Source of the DNA: JARRRL01 sp037380725
GTDB lineage: Bacteria > Pseudomonadota > Gammaproteobacteria > Pseudomonadales > JANQJO01
DNA: 23,552 nt
Direction: 5' to 3'
Assembly (NCBI GenBank): GCA_037380725.1
Contig: JARRRL010000016.1
Coordinates: 1-23,552 of the forward strand
This document shows, piece after piece, positions 14,937 to 23,548 of this stretch (position 1 is the first letter of the stretch; each line of letters opens with the position of its first letter). Under the pieces are notes generated by a model. The model was not told where the DNA came from. It searched no databases and saw only the letters and a list, made by a program, of their open reading frames with translations. Made by a program: the position numbers and the translations under genes.

Positions 14937-15923
14937 TCAATCTTCAACCACTCTCGCCTCAATCACCGCCCGCGCCTCTGGACTCACCCGGTACAGGGCT
15001 GGCAATACCTGATCTTCTAAAAAATGCGCAAACGGTTGGGTTTCTGGGTAACGGATCGACACCTCCAGTAAGTATCGAACGGTCAAAGGAATATTTTGTA
15101 AATAATTGGTCTTGCCATCCCGAAGATACAGCCGAGCAAACACGCCACATATTTTAATCTGACGCTGCAAGCCCATCCAATCCACCCATTGTAACCAAAC
15201 ATCATTTGTTGGCCGCTCACAGAAACCTAAGGCCGCAACGCGATCCGCATAATGCATTAACCACGCTTGAACCTGCTGCCTGGGCCAACGCACGTAACTG
15301 TCGCGCAGCAGAGACACCACATCATAGGTAATCGGTCCCAGCAGCGCATCTTGGTAATCAATGGGAACCAAGGTCTGGTTCCTCCACATCAAATTCCGAG
15401 AATGATAATCTCGATGCACCAACACTTGGGGTTGCGACAATGCGCTATCCACCAATTTTCCGTACAGGGTTTGCAGCAAGGTTAAGGTCGTGGGTCCAGG
15501 AGTGATCTGAAGATATTGCGGTAAAAACCACGCTTCAAATAAATCCATTTCTTGTTGCAGCACGTCTGCGGTATAACGAGGCAAAAACGACAATTCAATA
15601 TGAGGAACACCTTGGATGTCACTCAACAGCGTAAGCGCTTGATGATAGTGGTCTGCTGCATTTTCCGCATTCACCCGGCTCAAGAATAACGCATCCCCCA
15701 AATCGGTCACCAATAAGAANNNTTGAGGGGGCGCATCGACGCACACCCAACTGCGCCCCCCACACGTCAAACGAAAATAACGCCGAAAACTGGCGTCACC
15801 CGAAACGGTCGAAAACGTCGGCTCCTGCCCGGTTCCGCTCAGCTCGGGTGACAAACGACACAGCTGCTCTATAGCCCAACTTTCTAAAGCGTAGCGGCGC
15901 TGATCTGCTTCATTCATCGTCAT
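14937..15923 (-). CDS. amgK: MurNAc/GlcNAc anomeric kinase AmgK, interrupted by an assembly gap
   Basis: Phosphorylates MurNAc at the anomeric position to supply MurU. It has the aminoglycoside-phosphotransferase-type kinase fold: FRRYFRLTCGGRSWVCVDAPPQ in the N-lobe, the catalytic loop HRDYHSRNLMW, the metal motif IDYQDALLGPITYDVVSLLRD, and WMGLQRQIKICGVFARLYLRDGK near the end. Three N's at 15720-15722 join DAPPQ directly to FLLVTDLGD. In this family about 35 residues normally lie between these motifs, so the gap is collapsed and the true gene is about 100 bp longer. The start is ATG 15923 (GGGG just upstream) or ATG 15917. It is divergent from lptD across 318 nt, as in Pseudomonas. Confidence 0.9.
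   Translation of the reverse strand: MTMNEADQRRYALESWAIEQLCRLSPELSGTGQEPTFSTVSGDASFRRYFRLTCGGRSWVCVDAPPQXFLLVTDLGDALFLSRVNAENAADHYHQALTLLSDIQGVPHIELSFLPRYTADVLQQEMDLFEAWFLPQYLQITPGPTTLTLLQTLYGKLVDSALSQPQVLVHRDYHSRNLMWRNQTLVPIDYQDALLGPITYDVVSLLRDSYVRWPRQQVQAWLMHYADRVAALGFCERPTNDVWLQWVDWMGLQRQIKICGVFARLYLRDGKTNYLQNIPLTVRYLLEVSIRYPETQPFAHFLEDQVLPALYRVSPEARAVIEARVVED
15720..15722. other. Assembly gap (3 N) inside amgK
   Basis: Three undetermined bases. The flanking reading frame happens to match, but the missing conserved segment shows that the real distance is larger. Confidence 0.9.
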
Positions 15924-16241
15924 AAGACCCCGCGCAAACATGCGCCCATTTATTATCACCGTAAATATGTTTACAATCCCATAATCCAATCAGCAATGCC
16001 TAGGGCTTTTATTCATTTGTGAGTAGAATGTCGCCGTAGTGAGCAAGCCCAGCGTATCCTTATCGTCCCACTGGCAACGGTGATACCGGGGTTTAGAGAT
16101 TACCAAATGCAACAAGAATAAAGGATGGCTTCGTTGCCAAACATCAGTCGACATACTCAATCCACGGCGCCCGTGTATCACATCCGTCACCCCCGAACAA
16201 GTCAATGGGCGTCCTGTCTTCTGCGCGCCAGTGCAATCAGT
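15924..16241. promoter_or_regulatory. Divergent amgK/lptD intergenic region
   Basis: It should hold promoters for both directions. For amgK, a minus-strand GATAAT lies at 15957-15952, about 28 nt before the start, without a good -35. A GTAAA-TATG-TTTAC palindrome (15961-15974) overlaps the expected -35 area and could be an operator. For lptD, TAGAAT at 16024-16029 is a possible plus-strand -10, also without a convincing -35. No sigma-E consensus was found. All of these are weak calls. Confidence 0.35.
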
Positions 16242-18659
16242 ATGAGCTACCGAACGCCAAAAGTCGTATTCTGGGTCATTCGCACTGCATTGATCGCCCT
16301 CATCCTGATGGCAACGTGGGTCAGCTTAGCGTGGTCACAAGCCGACATGACCGACACGCCGCCCATCTGCACGCCATCACAAGCCATGCCCTCAGCTGAT
16401 GCCGCTTCATCATCATACGGTGTTTTAAATTGGGTGCGCGTGGACCCAAGCTCCCCTCAAGTCCACGCTGATATTTCACAAACTCGCGGCATACCCATCG
16501 AACAGTTGGCGCTCTGTAAAGGATACTATGAAATCCCCACCTTGGAACCCATACCAGTGCAAGCGGAGATTTCCCCCAAGCGAATCCATGGTTGGGCGCA
16601 GTTTTATCAATACGACAGTCGCGGTATTGCCACCTTATGTGGTGACGTACTCTTGCGCAAAGCGGATCTACAAGTACGCAGCGATGCAGTCACCATTCAC
16701 CAAGATAACCAAACTGCCGAACTGCTGGGCCATGTAACCGTTCTGACGACGGATACGATGCTGCGCGGGCAACGCGCATTTCTGCAATTCGAACAAAATC
16801 GCACTGAATTGCAAGAAGCGGACTTTTTGCTGTTTCAACAAAATGCTCGGGGTTCAGCCAAGACCATCATCACACACGGTTCAAAACAAACGCACATCGA
16901 ACACGGTTACTACACCACCTGCCCCCCCGGTAACAACGATTGGTCTCTGGCGGGTAAACGTATCGTGCTTGATCACGAAAAAGGCTGGGGTTCCTTGCAG
17001 CACATGCGGCTGAAATTAGGGAAAATGCCTGTTTTTTATACGCCTTATTTTACGTTTCCCTTAGATGATCAACGCCACAGTGGCTTTTTATACCCAGAAT
17101 TTAACAGCATCTCCGAACCCGACTTGGCGCTGCCGTTCTACTGGAATCTCGCCCCAAACTACGATTGGATCATCAAACCGCGTAAAGTCGGTGGTCGAGG
17201 CACCATGCTTGAGAGTGAATTTCGTTACCTGCATCGTCCGGGTAGCGGCCTAATCAGTTTGGGCTATTTACCTGGCGATCAGCGATTCAACGACGCTGAT
17301 CGAAAAAGCGCACATTGGGAGCATTACGGTAACCTGGACGCCACGTGGCGCTGGCACAGCGACGTGAGCTACCTGTCCGACAACGACTACCTCAACGACC
17401 TGGGTGCCAACCTCAGCGCTGTGGGGGAAAGTTTTTTGAATCGAGAATGGGTCATCGAAGGCAACAAAGATTCGTGGCAAGCGCAGCTTGCCGTACAGTC
17501 CTACCAAACCATTGACGGCGCCATCACAGCAGACGATCAACCTTATCGCAAATTACCCGAAGCGCGCATTCATCACACCAGCAACTTGGCCAACGACTGG
17601 CTCGAATGGTCCAACAGCGCCAGCTACGCGTATCTCGCGCAACCGGAATCCAGCGTCGTACCCTACGCACACCGACTGCATTGGATTTCCGAATTCAGTT
17701 TACCGCTCAGCGGTTCTTGGTACTTTCTCACGCCGCAAACGACCCTACAAAGTTCCTATTACCAACTGCTGGGCACCCAGTCCACCTCGGCTACGCGATA
17801 TGTGCCCACATTCAGTATCGATGGAGGGCTGTTCTTCGACCGCACGATACCCTTTCAGCATCACCGCTGGACACAAACACTCGAACCCCACTTATTCTAT
17901 ACTTACACGCCATTTCGCGATCAAAACCCTTTACCCGTATTCGACACGACCGCCATGACCTTCGGTTTTGACCAGCTGTTTCGTGCTAACCGCTTCAGCG
18001 GCATTGATCGCATCGGCGATACCCATCAGACCACCCTCGCCACCACAACCCGCTTTCTCAATGAAAACAGTCAAGAACTGGCACAGTTGACCATAGGACA
18101 AATCTTGTATCACACCGACCGTAACGTCACGCTACCCGATACCCTCCCCCTCACCAACTCTCAAAGCCCAATCGTACTGCGCGGTCAAACCGCTTTACCC
18201 GCTCACCTGACGCTCGCTGGGGGACTTACGTGGGACAGCGCGCACAACATTATCGAGGATGGCAACCTCATGTTGAGTTCCGTCACGGACATCAATTCGG
18301 CTTGGCACACCAGCTATCGGTATCGCAAAGCAGCGCCCAGTGATGACCGGATCGATCAAATCATCTTTGGTGTGCGCCAACACCTCAGTGGCTTTTGGCA
18401 CATTGTCGGCTCATTGCATTTTGATTTAGAAGAAAATCGCACCTTAGAGCAGATCTCCGGTTTCCAATACGAAGACTGTTGCTGGCGAGCTGACGTCGTA
18501 TACCATCGCCGCATTCGATCCAGCACCGATAGCGTTGACGATGCCGCCAACCAATACAGTTTCCTCATGCAATTTGAACTCAAAGGATTGGGTAAATTAG
18601 GCAGCCGACTTGACGAGTTGTTATCGGAAAACATACCGGGGTACATCCGTCGAAATTAG
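16242..18659 (+). CDS. lptD: LPS-assembly outer-membrane protein LptD
   Basis: With LptE forms the outer-membrane translocon that inserts lipopolysaccharide into the outer leaflet. The product is 805 residues from ATG 16242. It has a signal peptide with a long hydrophobic core (about 7-30), an N-terminal OstA/beta-jellyroll domain (about 95-240), then the beta-barrel domain. Landmarks are GYYTTCPPGNNDWSL (Cys227), FYTPYFTFPLDDQRHSGFLYPE, LPFYWNLAPNYDW, and the CC pair in QYEDCCWRADVVY (746-747). The two long-range disulfides of E. coli LptD link an N-terminal pair with this CC pair. Here the N-terminal side offers Cys43, Cys92, Cys133 and Cys227. An upstream in-frame ATG at 16125 would add 39 residues; neither start has a good ribosome binding site, and the signal peptide favours 16242. 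It begins the lptD-surA-pdxA-rsmA-apaGH cluster. Confidence 0.96.
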   Translation: MSYRTPKVVFWVIRTALIALILMATWVSLAWSQADMTDTPPICTPSQAMPSADAASSSYGVLNWVRVDPSSPQVHADISQTRGIPIEQLALCKGYYEIPTLEPIPVQAEISPKRIHGWAQFYQYDSRGIATLCGDVLLRKADLQVRSDAVTIHQDNQTAELLGHVTVLTTDTMLRGQRAFLQFEQNRTELQEADFLLFQQNARGSAKTIITHGSKQTHIEHGYYTTCPPGNNDWSLAGKRIVLDHEKGWGSLQHMRLKLGKMPVFYTPYFTFPLDDQRHSGFLYPEFNSISEPDLALPFYWNLAPNYDWIIKPRKVGGRGTMLESEFRYLHRPGSGLISLGYLPGDQRFNDADRKSAHWEHYGNLDATWRWHSDVSYLSDNDYLNDLGANLSAVGESFLNREWVIEGNKDSWQAQLAVQSYQTIDGAITADDQPYRKLPEARIHHTSNLANDWLEWSNSASYAYLAQPESSVVPYAHRLHWISEFSLPLSGSWYFLTPQTTLQSSYYQLLGTQSTSATRYVPTFSIDGGLFFDRTIPFQHHRWTQTLEPHLFYTYTPFRDQNPLPVFDTTAMTFGFDQLFRANRFSGIDRIGDTHQTTLATTTRFLNENSQELAQLTIGQILYHTDRNVTLPDTLPLTNSQSPIVLRGQTALPAHLTLAGGLTWDSAHNIIEDGNLMLSSVTDINSAWHTSYRYRKAAPSDDRIDQIIFGVRQHLSGFWHIVGSLHFDLEENRTLEQISGFQYEDCCWRADVVYHRRIRSSTDSVDDAANQYSFLMQFELKGLGKLGSRLDELLSENIPGYIRRN

Positions 18660-18809
18660 CGAGACAACTTATCGACATGCCTGTAGATTTCATCCCCGTT
18701 TACAGTGAATTTTGATACACTATCCAGCCTTTTTACGCTATCGCCTATCTGAGTTGCAAACGAGGCTGAATCCTGAATGAAACCTCAACGATGAAGGAGC
18801 TCGCCCCAC

Positions 18810-20259
18810 ATGCGTGCTGTATCAGAGAGCATCACCACCCCCCNNNNNNNNNNNNNNNNNNNNNNNNNNNNNNNNNNNNNNNNNNNNNNNNNNNNNNNNN
18901 NNNNNNNNNNNNNNNNNNNNNNNNNNNNNNNNNNNNNNNNNNNNNNNNNNNNNNNNNNNTCTCTTCACACAGATCGTGGGCGCAGCCCTCGTATTGGGAG
19001 GCTTGTTGCTACACGGTATCGCTGGAGCCACGCCACATTCAAGTGAAACGCTGGATAAAATTGTAGCGGTCGTCGAAGAAGGGGTCATCTTAAACAGTGA
19101 ATTGACGAATCGCGTGGAGGACATCATCCAACAACTGCGCGGCAACCCCTCTCAGTTGCCGCCTCGCGCCATCCTGCACGAGCAAGTACTCAATCGCTTG
19201 ATCATTGAAAACTTACAACTGCAAATGGCCGACAAAATGGGCATTCGCGTAAGCGATGAAAAGGTAACCGAAGCGATCGAGCAAGTGGCCTCACGGAACA
19301 ACCAAGACCTGCAGTCATTTCGACAGACCTTGCTGGCCAACGCCATTGATTTTGGTGATTTTCGGGAGCAAATAAAACGCGAACTACTGATCTCACGCTT
19401 ACAACAACGTGTGGTCAGCCAACGCGTGCAAGTCACAGATCAAGATGTAAATAACTTTATGCATTCCCCCTTGGGTCAAGAACAACTTTCCGCCGAGTAC
19501 CACTTGAATCACTTGCTGATTGCTTTACCCGAAAGCCCGAGTGCCCAGGAAGTCCAGCACGCTCAACACTTAATTAAACAACTCAGAGAACGCATCACCT
19601 CAGGCGCCCTCAGTTTCCGTGAGGCCGCTTTAACATACAGTGATGGTCAAAAAGCGCGTGAAGGCGGCGACATGGGGTGGCGAAAACTAGCACAATTGCC
19701 AACACTCTTTGCCGAAGCCATTCAAAACCTACCCACAGGCGGTCTATCAAAGCCGATCCGCAGCGGCGCCGGCTTTCACTTGCTGCACGTGATCGATCAA
19801 CGCGGCGGTGTCGAAAAGCACGTGAATCAACTGCATGTACGTCATATTTTAATCACCCCCAATGCCATTCGAAATGAACAGCAAACCCAAGCGCTCGCCC
19901 AGAATATCTACCAGCAGCTTCTCAATGGCGCCACCTTTGCGACGCTCTCCAAAAGCTACTCCGACGACAGCGCCACAGCACGTAACGGTGGCGATTTAGG
20001 ATGGATCACACCAGACGCCATGGATCCCGCTTTTCAATCCGTCTTACAGCGGCAGCCCGTCGGCACGCCTTCCAAACCCTTTCGCAGTCGCTTCGGTTGG
20101 CACATCCTCGAAATAACCGATCGACGCAGCGAAGACATGAGTGATGCATTCCGGTTAAAAATGGCGCGTCAAATGATTTTTCGCCGCAAATTTGATGAGG
20201 AATTAGACGGTTGGTTACGGGAACTGCGACAAGACGCCTTCGTGGAGATTCGAGAGTGA
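18810..20259 (+). CDS. surA: Periplasmic chaperone/peptidyl-prolyl isomerase SurA, with a gap in the signal-peptide region
   Basis: Escorts outer-membrane proteins, including LptD, across the periplasm. After the gap the protein reads LFTQIVGAALVLGGLLLHGIAGA (hydrophobic signal-peptide core), then KIVAVVEEGVILNSEL, the SurA N-domain. Two parvulin domains follow (VRHILITP and GGDLGWITPDAMDPAF in the second; GGDMGWRKLAQLPTLFAEAI in the first) and a C-terminal helix. An ATG at 18810 follows AAGGAG and is the likeliest start. However, with the 116 N's as given, 18810 is not in frame with the body of the gene, so the gap length is approximate. The stop overlaps the GTG start of pdxA (GTGA, 20256-20259), indicating coupling. 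Confidence 0.93.
18844..18959. other. Assembly gap (116 N) at the 5' end of surA
   Basis: Undetermined bases start after a C-run. They hide the N-terminus of SurA; the number of N's cannot be the exact missing length if translation starts at 18810. Confidence 0.95.
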
Positions 20260-21030
20260 AACCGATACTGGCTATTACCGCTGGGGAGCCAGCGGGAGAC
20301 CCTCACATTCTGAGCGCGCGCGCCCGTCAACTCAATCAGCGTTTACACTTAGCGCCACTGGCCTCGCGATCACCGGATGCCCCCACTCAACCCGACGCTG
20401 AACGGCCCAGCCTGTATTACTCTCCAGTCACCTGTCACACGCCAGCAAGGCCAGGACAATTGTCCGTTCAGCACAGCGCCTACGTCATACAAACCTTAGA
20501 AAACGCTGTTTCGCTGTGCGAAAACGGTCACGCACACGCCATCGTAACCGGCCCCGTGCACAAAGGCATCATCAACGAAGCGGGTATTGCATTCACGGGA
20601 CACACAGAATGGTTGCGACAACGAACCCGCGCTAAGTCCGTCGTGATGCTCATGGCCAATCCTTCGTTACGCCTTGCCTTGAGCACCACTCACATTGCTC
20701 TCTCGCAGGTCAGCAAACACATAAGCACCGAGCGCCTCACCGAAACGATACACATCGTACATGCCGGATTGCAGTCCTTATTTGGCATATCGAAGCCGCG
20801 TATTGCCGTCTGTGGACTCAATCCCCACGCGGGAGAAAACGGTCACATGGGGCGAGAAGAAATTGACATTATTGAGCCCGTGCTGGCATGTTGATCATGG
20901 TACAGCATTGGAATTAGCCGGAACCGGTCAAGCATCGGTCTCCAGTTTTCGTCAAGCCATCCATGCCGCCACTGCTTTCGCCCAGCGTCAACCATTATCG
21001 ATGACTTGGTCGGAAACCACTCCCGTATGA
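20256..21030 (+). pseudogene. pdxA: 4-hydroxythreonine-4-phosphate dehydrogenase PdxA, disrupted by two deletions
   Basis: PdxA oxidises 4-phosphohydroxy-L-threonine in vitamin B6 synthesis. Translation from GTG 20256 gives ILAITAGEPAGDPHILSARARQL, then a good PdxA body with VTGPVHKGIINEAG, FTGHTEWL and CGLNPHAGENGHMG, and stops at 20894 just after EEIDIIEPVL. The C-terminal end VDHGTALELAGTGQASVSSF continues in another frame to the stop at 21030. Against the usual ~330 residues, about 25 are missing right after GEPAG (normally GEPAGIGP...). About 65 are missing before DHGTALELAG, including the YHDQG segment with a metal-ligand His and the substrate-binding Lys. The first deletion keeps frame; the second shifts it. 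It overlaps surA (GTGA) and rsmA (ATGA). Gene decay and unmarked assembly collapse are both possible. Confidence 0.85.
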
Positions 21031-21875
21031 TAAAAAAAGACCATCTCAAACGACCCGCGCTCCCCAAGGCCAAAAAAGCGCTCGGTCAACATTTTCTGAA
21101 AGACCAATTCGTAGTGGATGCGTTATTGGACATGATGCACATAACGCCTGACGATACCGTCATTGAAGTAGGCCCTGGCCCCGGCATCCTCACCCATGCA
21201 CTGGCACGAACCTGCAAACGCGTTATGGCGATCGAGCTGGATCGAGACATGGTCCATTATCTGTCACAACATCTGAACGAACCCAATGTACACGTGCATC
21301 ATGGCGATATACTCCACACACACTTAAGCACACTCATCAAGCCCTTCCCAGCACAAGGCGTACGCATCGTATCCAACTTACCGTATCAAATCTCTTCACC
21401 GTTTCTCTTTCACCTGGTAAACCAATTGGATCACATCACCGAAATTGGTCTGATGCTGCAGAAAGAAGTGGTTGAGCGATTGATTGCGCCCGTAGGCTCA
21501 GCCCATTACGGGCGGTTGAGCGTCATGATGCAGTTCTACTTTCAGACTCAAGACGGCCCCACCGTTCCCCCCAGCGCCTTCATCCCGCCGCCTCGGGTGG
21601 ACTCCGCCCTCATCACGCTGACGCCAAAGCCACTCAGCACCGCTGAACGTGGTATAGCCCACAACCTGGGAAATGTGGTAAAACACGCCTTTTCACAACG
21701 ACGTAAAACCGTAAAGAATACGCTGAAGCCCTTGTTTTCCATACATGAACTTGACGCCCTCGGCGTCGATCCTGGTTTACGAGCTGAAAAAATCACCGTG
21801 ACTCAGTTTGTTTCTCTGGCTCACGCAAACCACGAAAAAGACAAAATAGACAAAATAGACGAAAAAGAAAATTAA
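21027..21875 (+). CDS. rsmA: 16S rRNA (adenine(1518)-N6/adenine(1519)-N6)-dimethyltransferase
   Basis: Dimethylates the two adjacent adenosines of the 3'-terminal 16S helix, a late 30S checkpoint (KsgA). The product is 282 residues. AKKALGQHFLKDQFV is the conserved N-terminal loop; the SAM motif VIEVGPGPGILTHALA, the acidic AIELDRDM, the catalytic SNLPYQIS, and MLQKEVVERL, YGRLSVMMQ and FSQRRKTVKNTL are all present. The ATG at 21027 overlaps the pdxA stop (ATGA), so translation is likely coupled. A 9-bp repeat near the 3' end encodes DKIDKID in the unconserved tail. It is intact, in contrast to the neighbouring pdxA. Confidence 0.97.
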   Translation: MIKKDHLKRPALPKAKKALGQHFLKDQFVVDALLDMMHITPDDTVIEVGPGPGILTHALARTCKRVMAIELDRDMVHYLSQHLNEPNVHVHHGDILHTHLSTLIKPFPAQGVRIVSNLPYQISSPFLFHLVNQLDHITEIGLMLQKEVVERLIAPVGSAHYGRLSVMMQFYFQTQDGPTVPPSAFIPPPRVDSALITLTPKPLSTAERGIAHNLGNVVKHAFSQRRKTVKNTLKPLFSIHELDALGVDPGLRAEKITVTQFVSLAHANHEKDKIDKIDEKEN

Positions 21876-22028
21876 GACGAATGAACCGTCAACGCACATA
21901 CGTCAATGCAAATAAAATATACACATGAAATAGGCACAACAATTTGGAGTTTACAACTTGTAGTGTACAACGAGTACCTCAACCACCCAGCCTCAATCGG
22001 CATGCTAAGCAGGAAGTCTTGATCGCCC

Positions 22029-22412
22029 ATGAATGAAGTACGCAAATATCACATTGAAATCCACGTTGATACCGAGTATTTACCTGAACACAGCAATGAA
22101 AGCGAAGGGCGTTTTATTTTCGCTTACCACATTCGTATTGAAAATCTCGGAACACTCGCCGCCAAACTCCTCAGCCGACACTGGTTGATCACCGATGGAA
22201 ACGAACAGACCGAAGAGGTCAAAGGTTCTGGTGTGGTCGGGGAACAACCTGAAATTGACCCTGGGGAGACATACGTTTACACCAGCGGCGCCGCCCTTCG
22301 AACCCCCGTAGGCGTGATGCAAGGCAGTTACCACATGTTGGCGGCAGATGGGGCCCGCTTTGAAGTGCCAATCCCGGCCTTTCGCTTGGCGATACCTCAA
22401 CACCTACACTAA
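22029..22412 (+). CDS. apaG: ApaG (Co2+/Mg2+ efflux-related) domain protein
   Basis: Small beta-sandwich protein of uncertain biochemical role. The product is 127 residues, the standard length, with the conserved FAYHIRIENLG, LLSRHWLITDG, GSGVVGEQPEIDPGETYVYTSGAAL and GVMQGSYHM segments. The ATG at 22029 is preceded by AGGAAG at a rather long spacing. It lies 153 nt after rsmA and 158 nt before apaH, longer spacers than in E. coli. The upstream spacer has a weak promoter candidate (TTGGAG at 21944-21949, 16 nt, TACAAC at 21966-21971) overlapped by an 11-bp TACAA-C-TTGTA palindrome (21952-21962). Confidence 0.96.
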   Translation: MNEVRKYHIEIHVDTEYLPEHSNESEGRFIFAYHIRIENLGTLAAKLLSRHWLITDGNEQTEEVKGSGVVGEQPEIDPGETYVYTSGAALRTPVGVMQGSYHMLAADGARFEVPIPAFRLAIPQHLH

Positions 22413-22437
22413 CAAGCTAACGCCATTCACTCACAAG

Positions 22438-22494
22438 GTATACCCATTCTCAATGGTATACCCGTTCATGCATGCCCATTAATGTATACCCATA
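22438..22494. repeat. Four imperfect direct repeats (GTATACCC core) between apaG and apaH
   Basis: Copies at 22438-22449, 22456-22467, 22470-22481 (diverged, GCATGCCCATTA) and 22484-22494, with starts spaced 18, 14 and 14 bp. They fill the middle of the 158-nt apaG-apaH spacer; GTATAC itself is palindromic. They could be a regulator-binding array or slippage-derived filler. Confidence 0.7.
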
Positions 22495-22570
22495 AGTTAT
22501 TAATATAGATAATGGACTTATCGTAAAATCATTCGCAGCAGGACTGCAAACAACTGGAGTTTCACCACAG

Positions 22571-23419
22571 ATGACAAGCTATGCCATCGGCGACTTACAC
22601 GGCTGTCTTCAACCGCTGAAACAGCTTTTGGTAGAGATCGGGTTTAACAGCAATCAAGATACTCTGCTCTTTTGTGGTGATCTCGTCAACCGTGGGCCAG
22701 AATCCTTAGCGGCACTGCGTTTTGTAAAAAAATTAGCCGAACAAGGCGTAGCCAAAACGGTTCTCGGCAATCACGACTTCCATCTTTTCACCGTGATGGC
22801 GGGTTATGGCAACATAAAACGCAACGACACCTTGGGCGAAATTTTAGCCGCAAAAGACCGCCACCTGCTTCGCCAGTGGCTCATGCATCAGCCCTTGACC
22901 ACCCTGTACGAACGCACCTCACACACGAACGTGCCAGAATCCGTGTGGCTCAGTCATGCGGGACTCTACCCGGCCTGGAGTGTTGAACACGCCACGGAAT
23001 TGGCCAAAGAGGTCGAAGAAGCGTTGCAACACCACCAACACAATACCTTACTGGCTGGATTGTATGGCACCACGCCGACTCAATGGCACGAAACTTTATC
23101 GGGCATCGAACGACTGCGCTTCATCGTCAACGCCCTAACTCGCATGCGCTTTGTGACCCCTTTAGGTGATTTGCTGCTTAAAATTAAAACCGCCCCCACC
23201 GATACGCCCCCCGGCATCGACGCAAAACCGTGGTTTGAATGGCTAACAACAGAACAAACACAATCAAAAAGAATTCTTTTTGGTCATTGGTCTATGCTCA
23301 ATGGGCACTGCGCCCACCCTAACATCGAAGCGCTGGATACAGGCTGCGTCTGGGGAGGTGCACTGACAGCACTTAACCTGCAAACGTGGGAGCGGCACGC
23401 TGTTCACAATCACTATTGA
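22571..23419 (+). CDS. apaH: Bis(5'-nucleosyl)-tetraphosphatase, symmetrical
   Basis: Cleaves Ap4A to two ADP and, in E. coli, decaps Np4-capped RNA. The product is 282 residues, the normal length. Metallophosphoesterase motifs are in order: GDLHG (7-11), GDLVNRGP (about 36-43), GNHD (about 66-69), SHAGLYPAW in the middle and FGHW near the end. ATG 22571 follows GGAG at about 12 nt. It is the last gene of the cluster in the window. Confidence 0.97.
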   Translation: MTSYAIGDLHGCLQPLKQLLVEIGFNSNQDTLLFCGDLVNRGPESLAALRFVKKLAEQGVAKTVLGNHDFHLFTVMAGYGNIKRNDTLGEILAAKDRHLLRQWLMHQPLTTLYERTSHTNVPESVWLSHAGLYPAWSVEHATELAKEVEEALQHHQHNTLLAGLYGTTPTQWHETLSGIERLRFIVNALTRMRFVTPLGDLLLKIKTAPTDTPPGIDAKPWFEWLTTEQTQSKRILFGHWSMLNGHCAHPNIEALDTGCVWGGALTALNLQTWERHAVHNHY

Positions 23420-23506
23420 CAAGCAGGGCTCCTCCCGCGCCGCGGACAGCAAGGCTCTCAAGTGATCGGGTCAAGATCCACTCACACCCGCTCGCTTCAC
23501 ACTGTT

Positions 23507-23548
23507 ATAAAAACAACGTTATAACAACAACGCCATAACAACAACGCT
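23507..23548. repeat. 14-bp tandem repeat after apaH, reaching the window edge
   Basis: Units ATAAAAACAACGTT, ATAACAACAACGCC and ATAACAACAACGCT, followed by ATGG at the end of the window, where the array may continue. It lies in untranslated DNA downstream of apaH; no terminator was recognised in 23420-23506. Confidence 0.8.

Noticed and set aside
21952..21971. Palindrome overlapping a promoter before apaG as a regulator site
   Set aside because: The promoter match is weak (TACAAC with a 16-nt spacer) and the palindrome is short; not strong enough to list as a finding.
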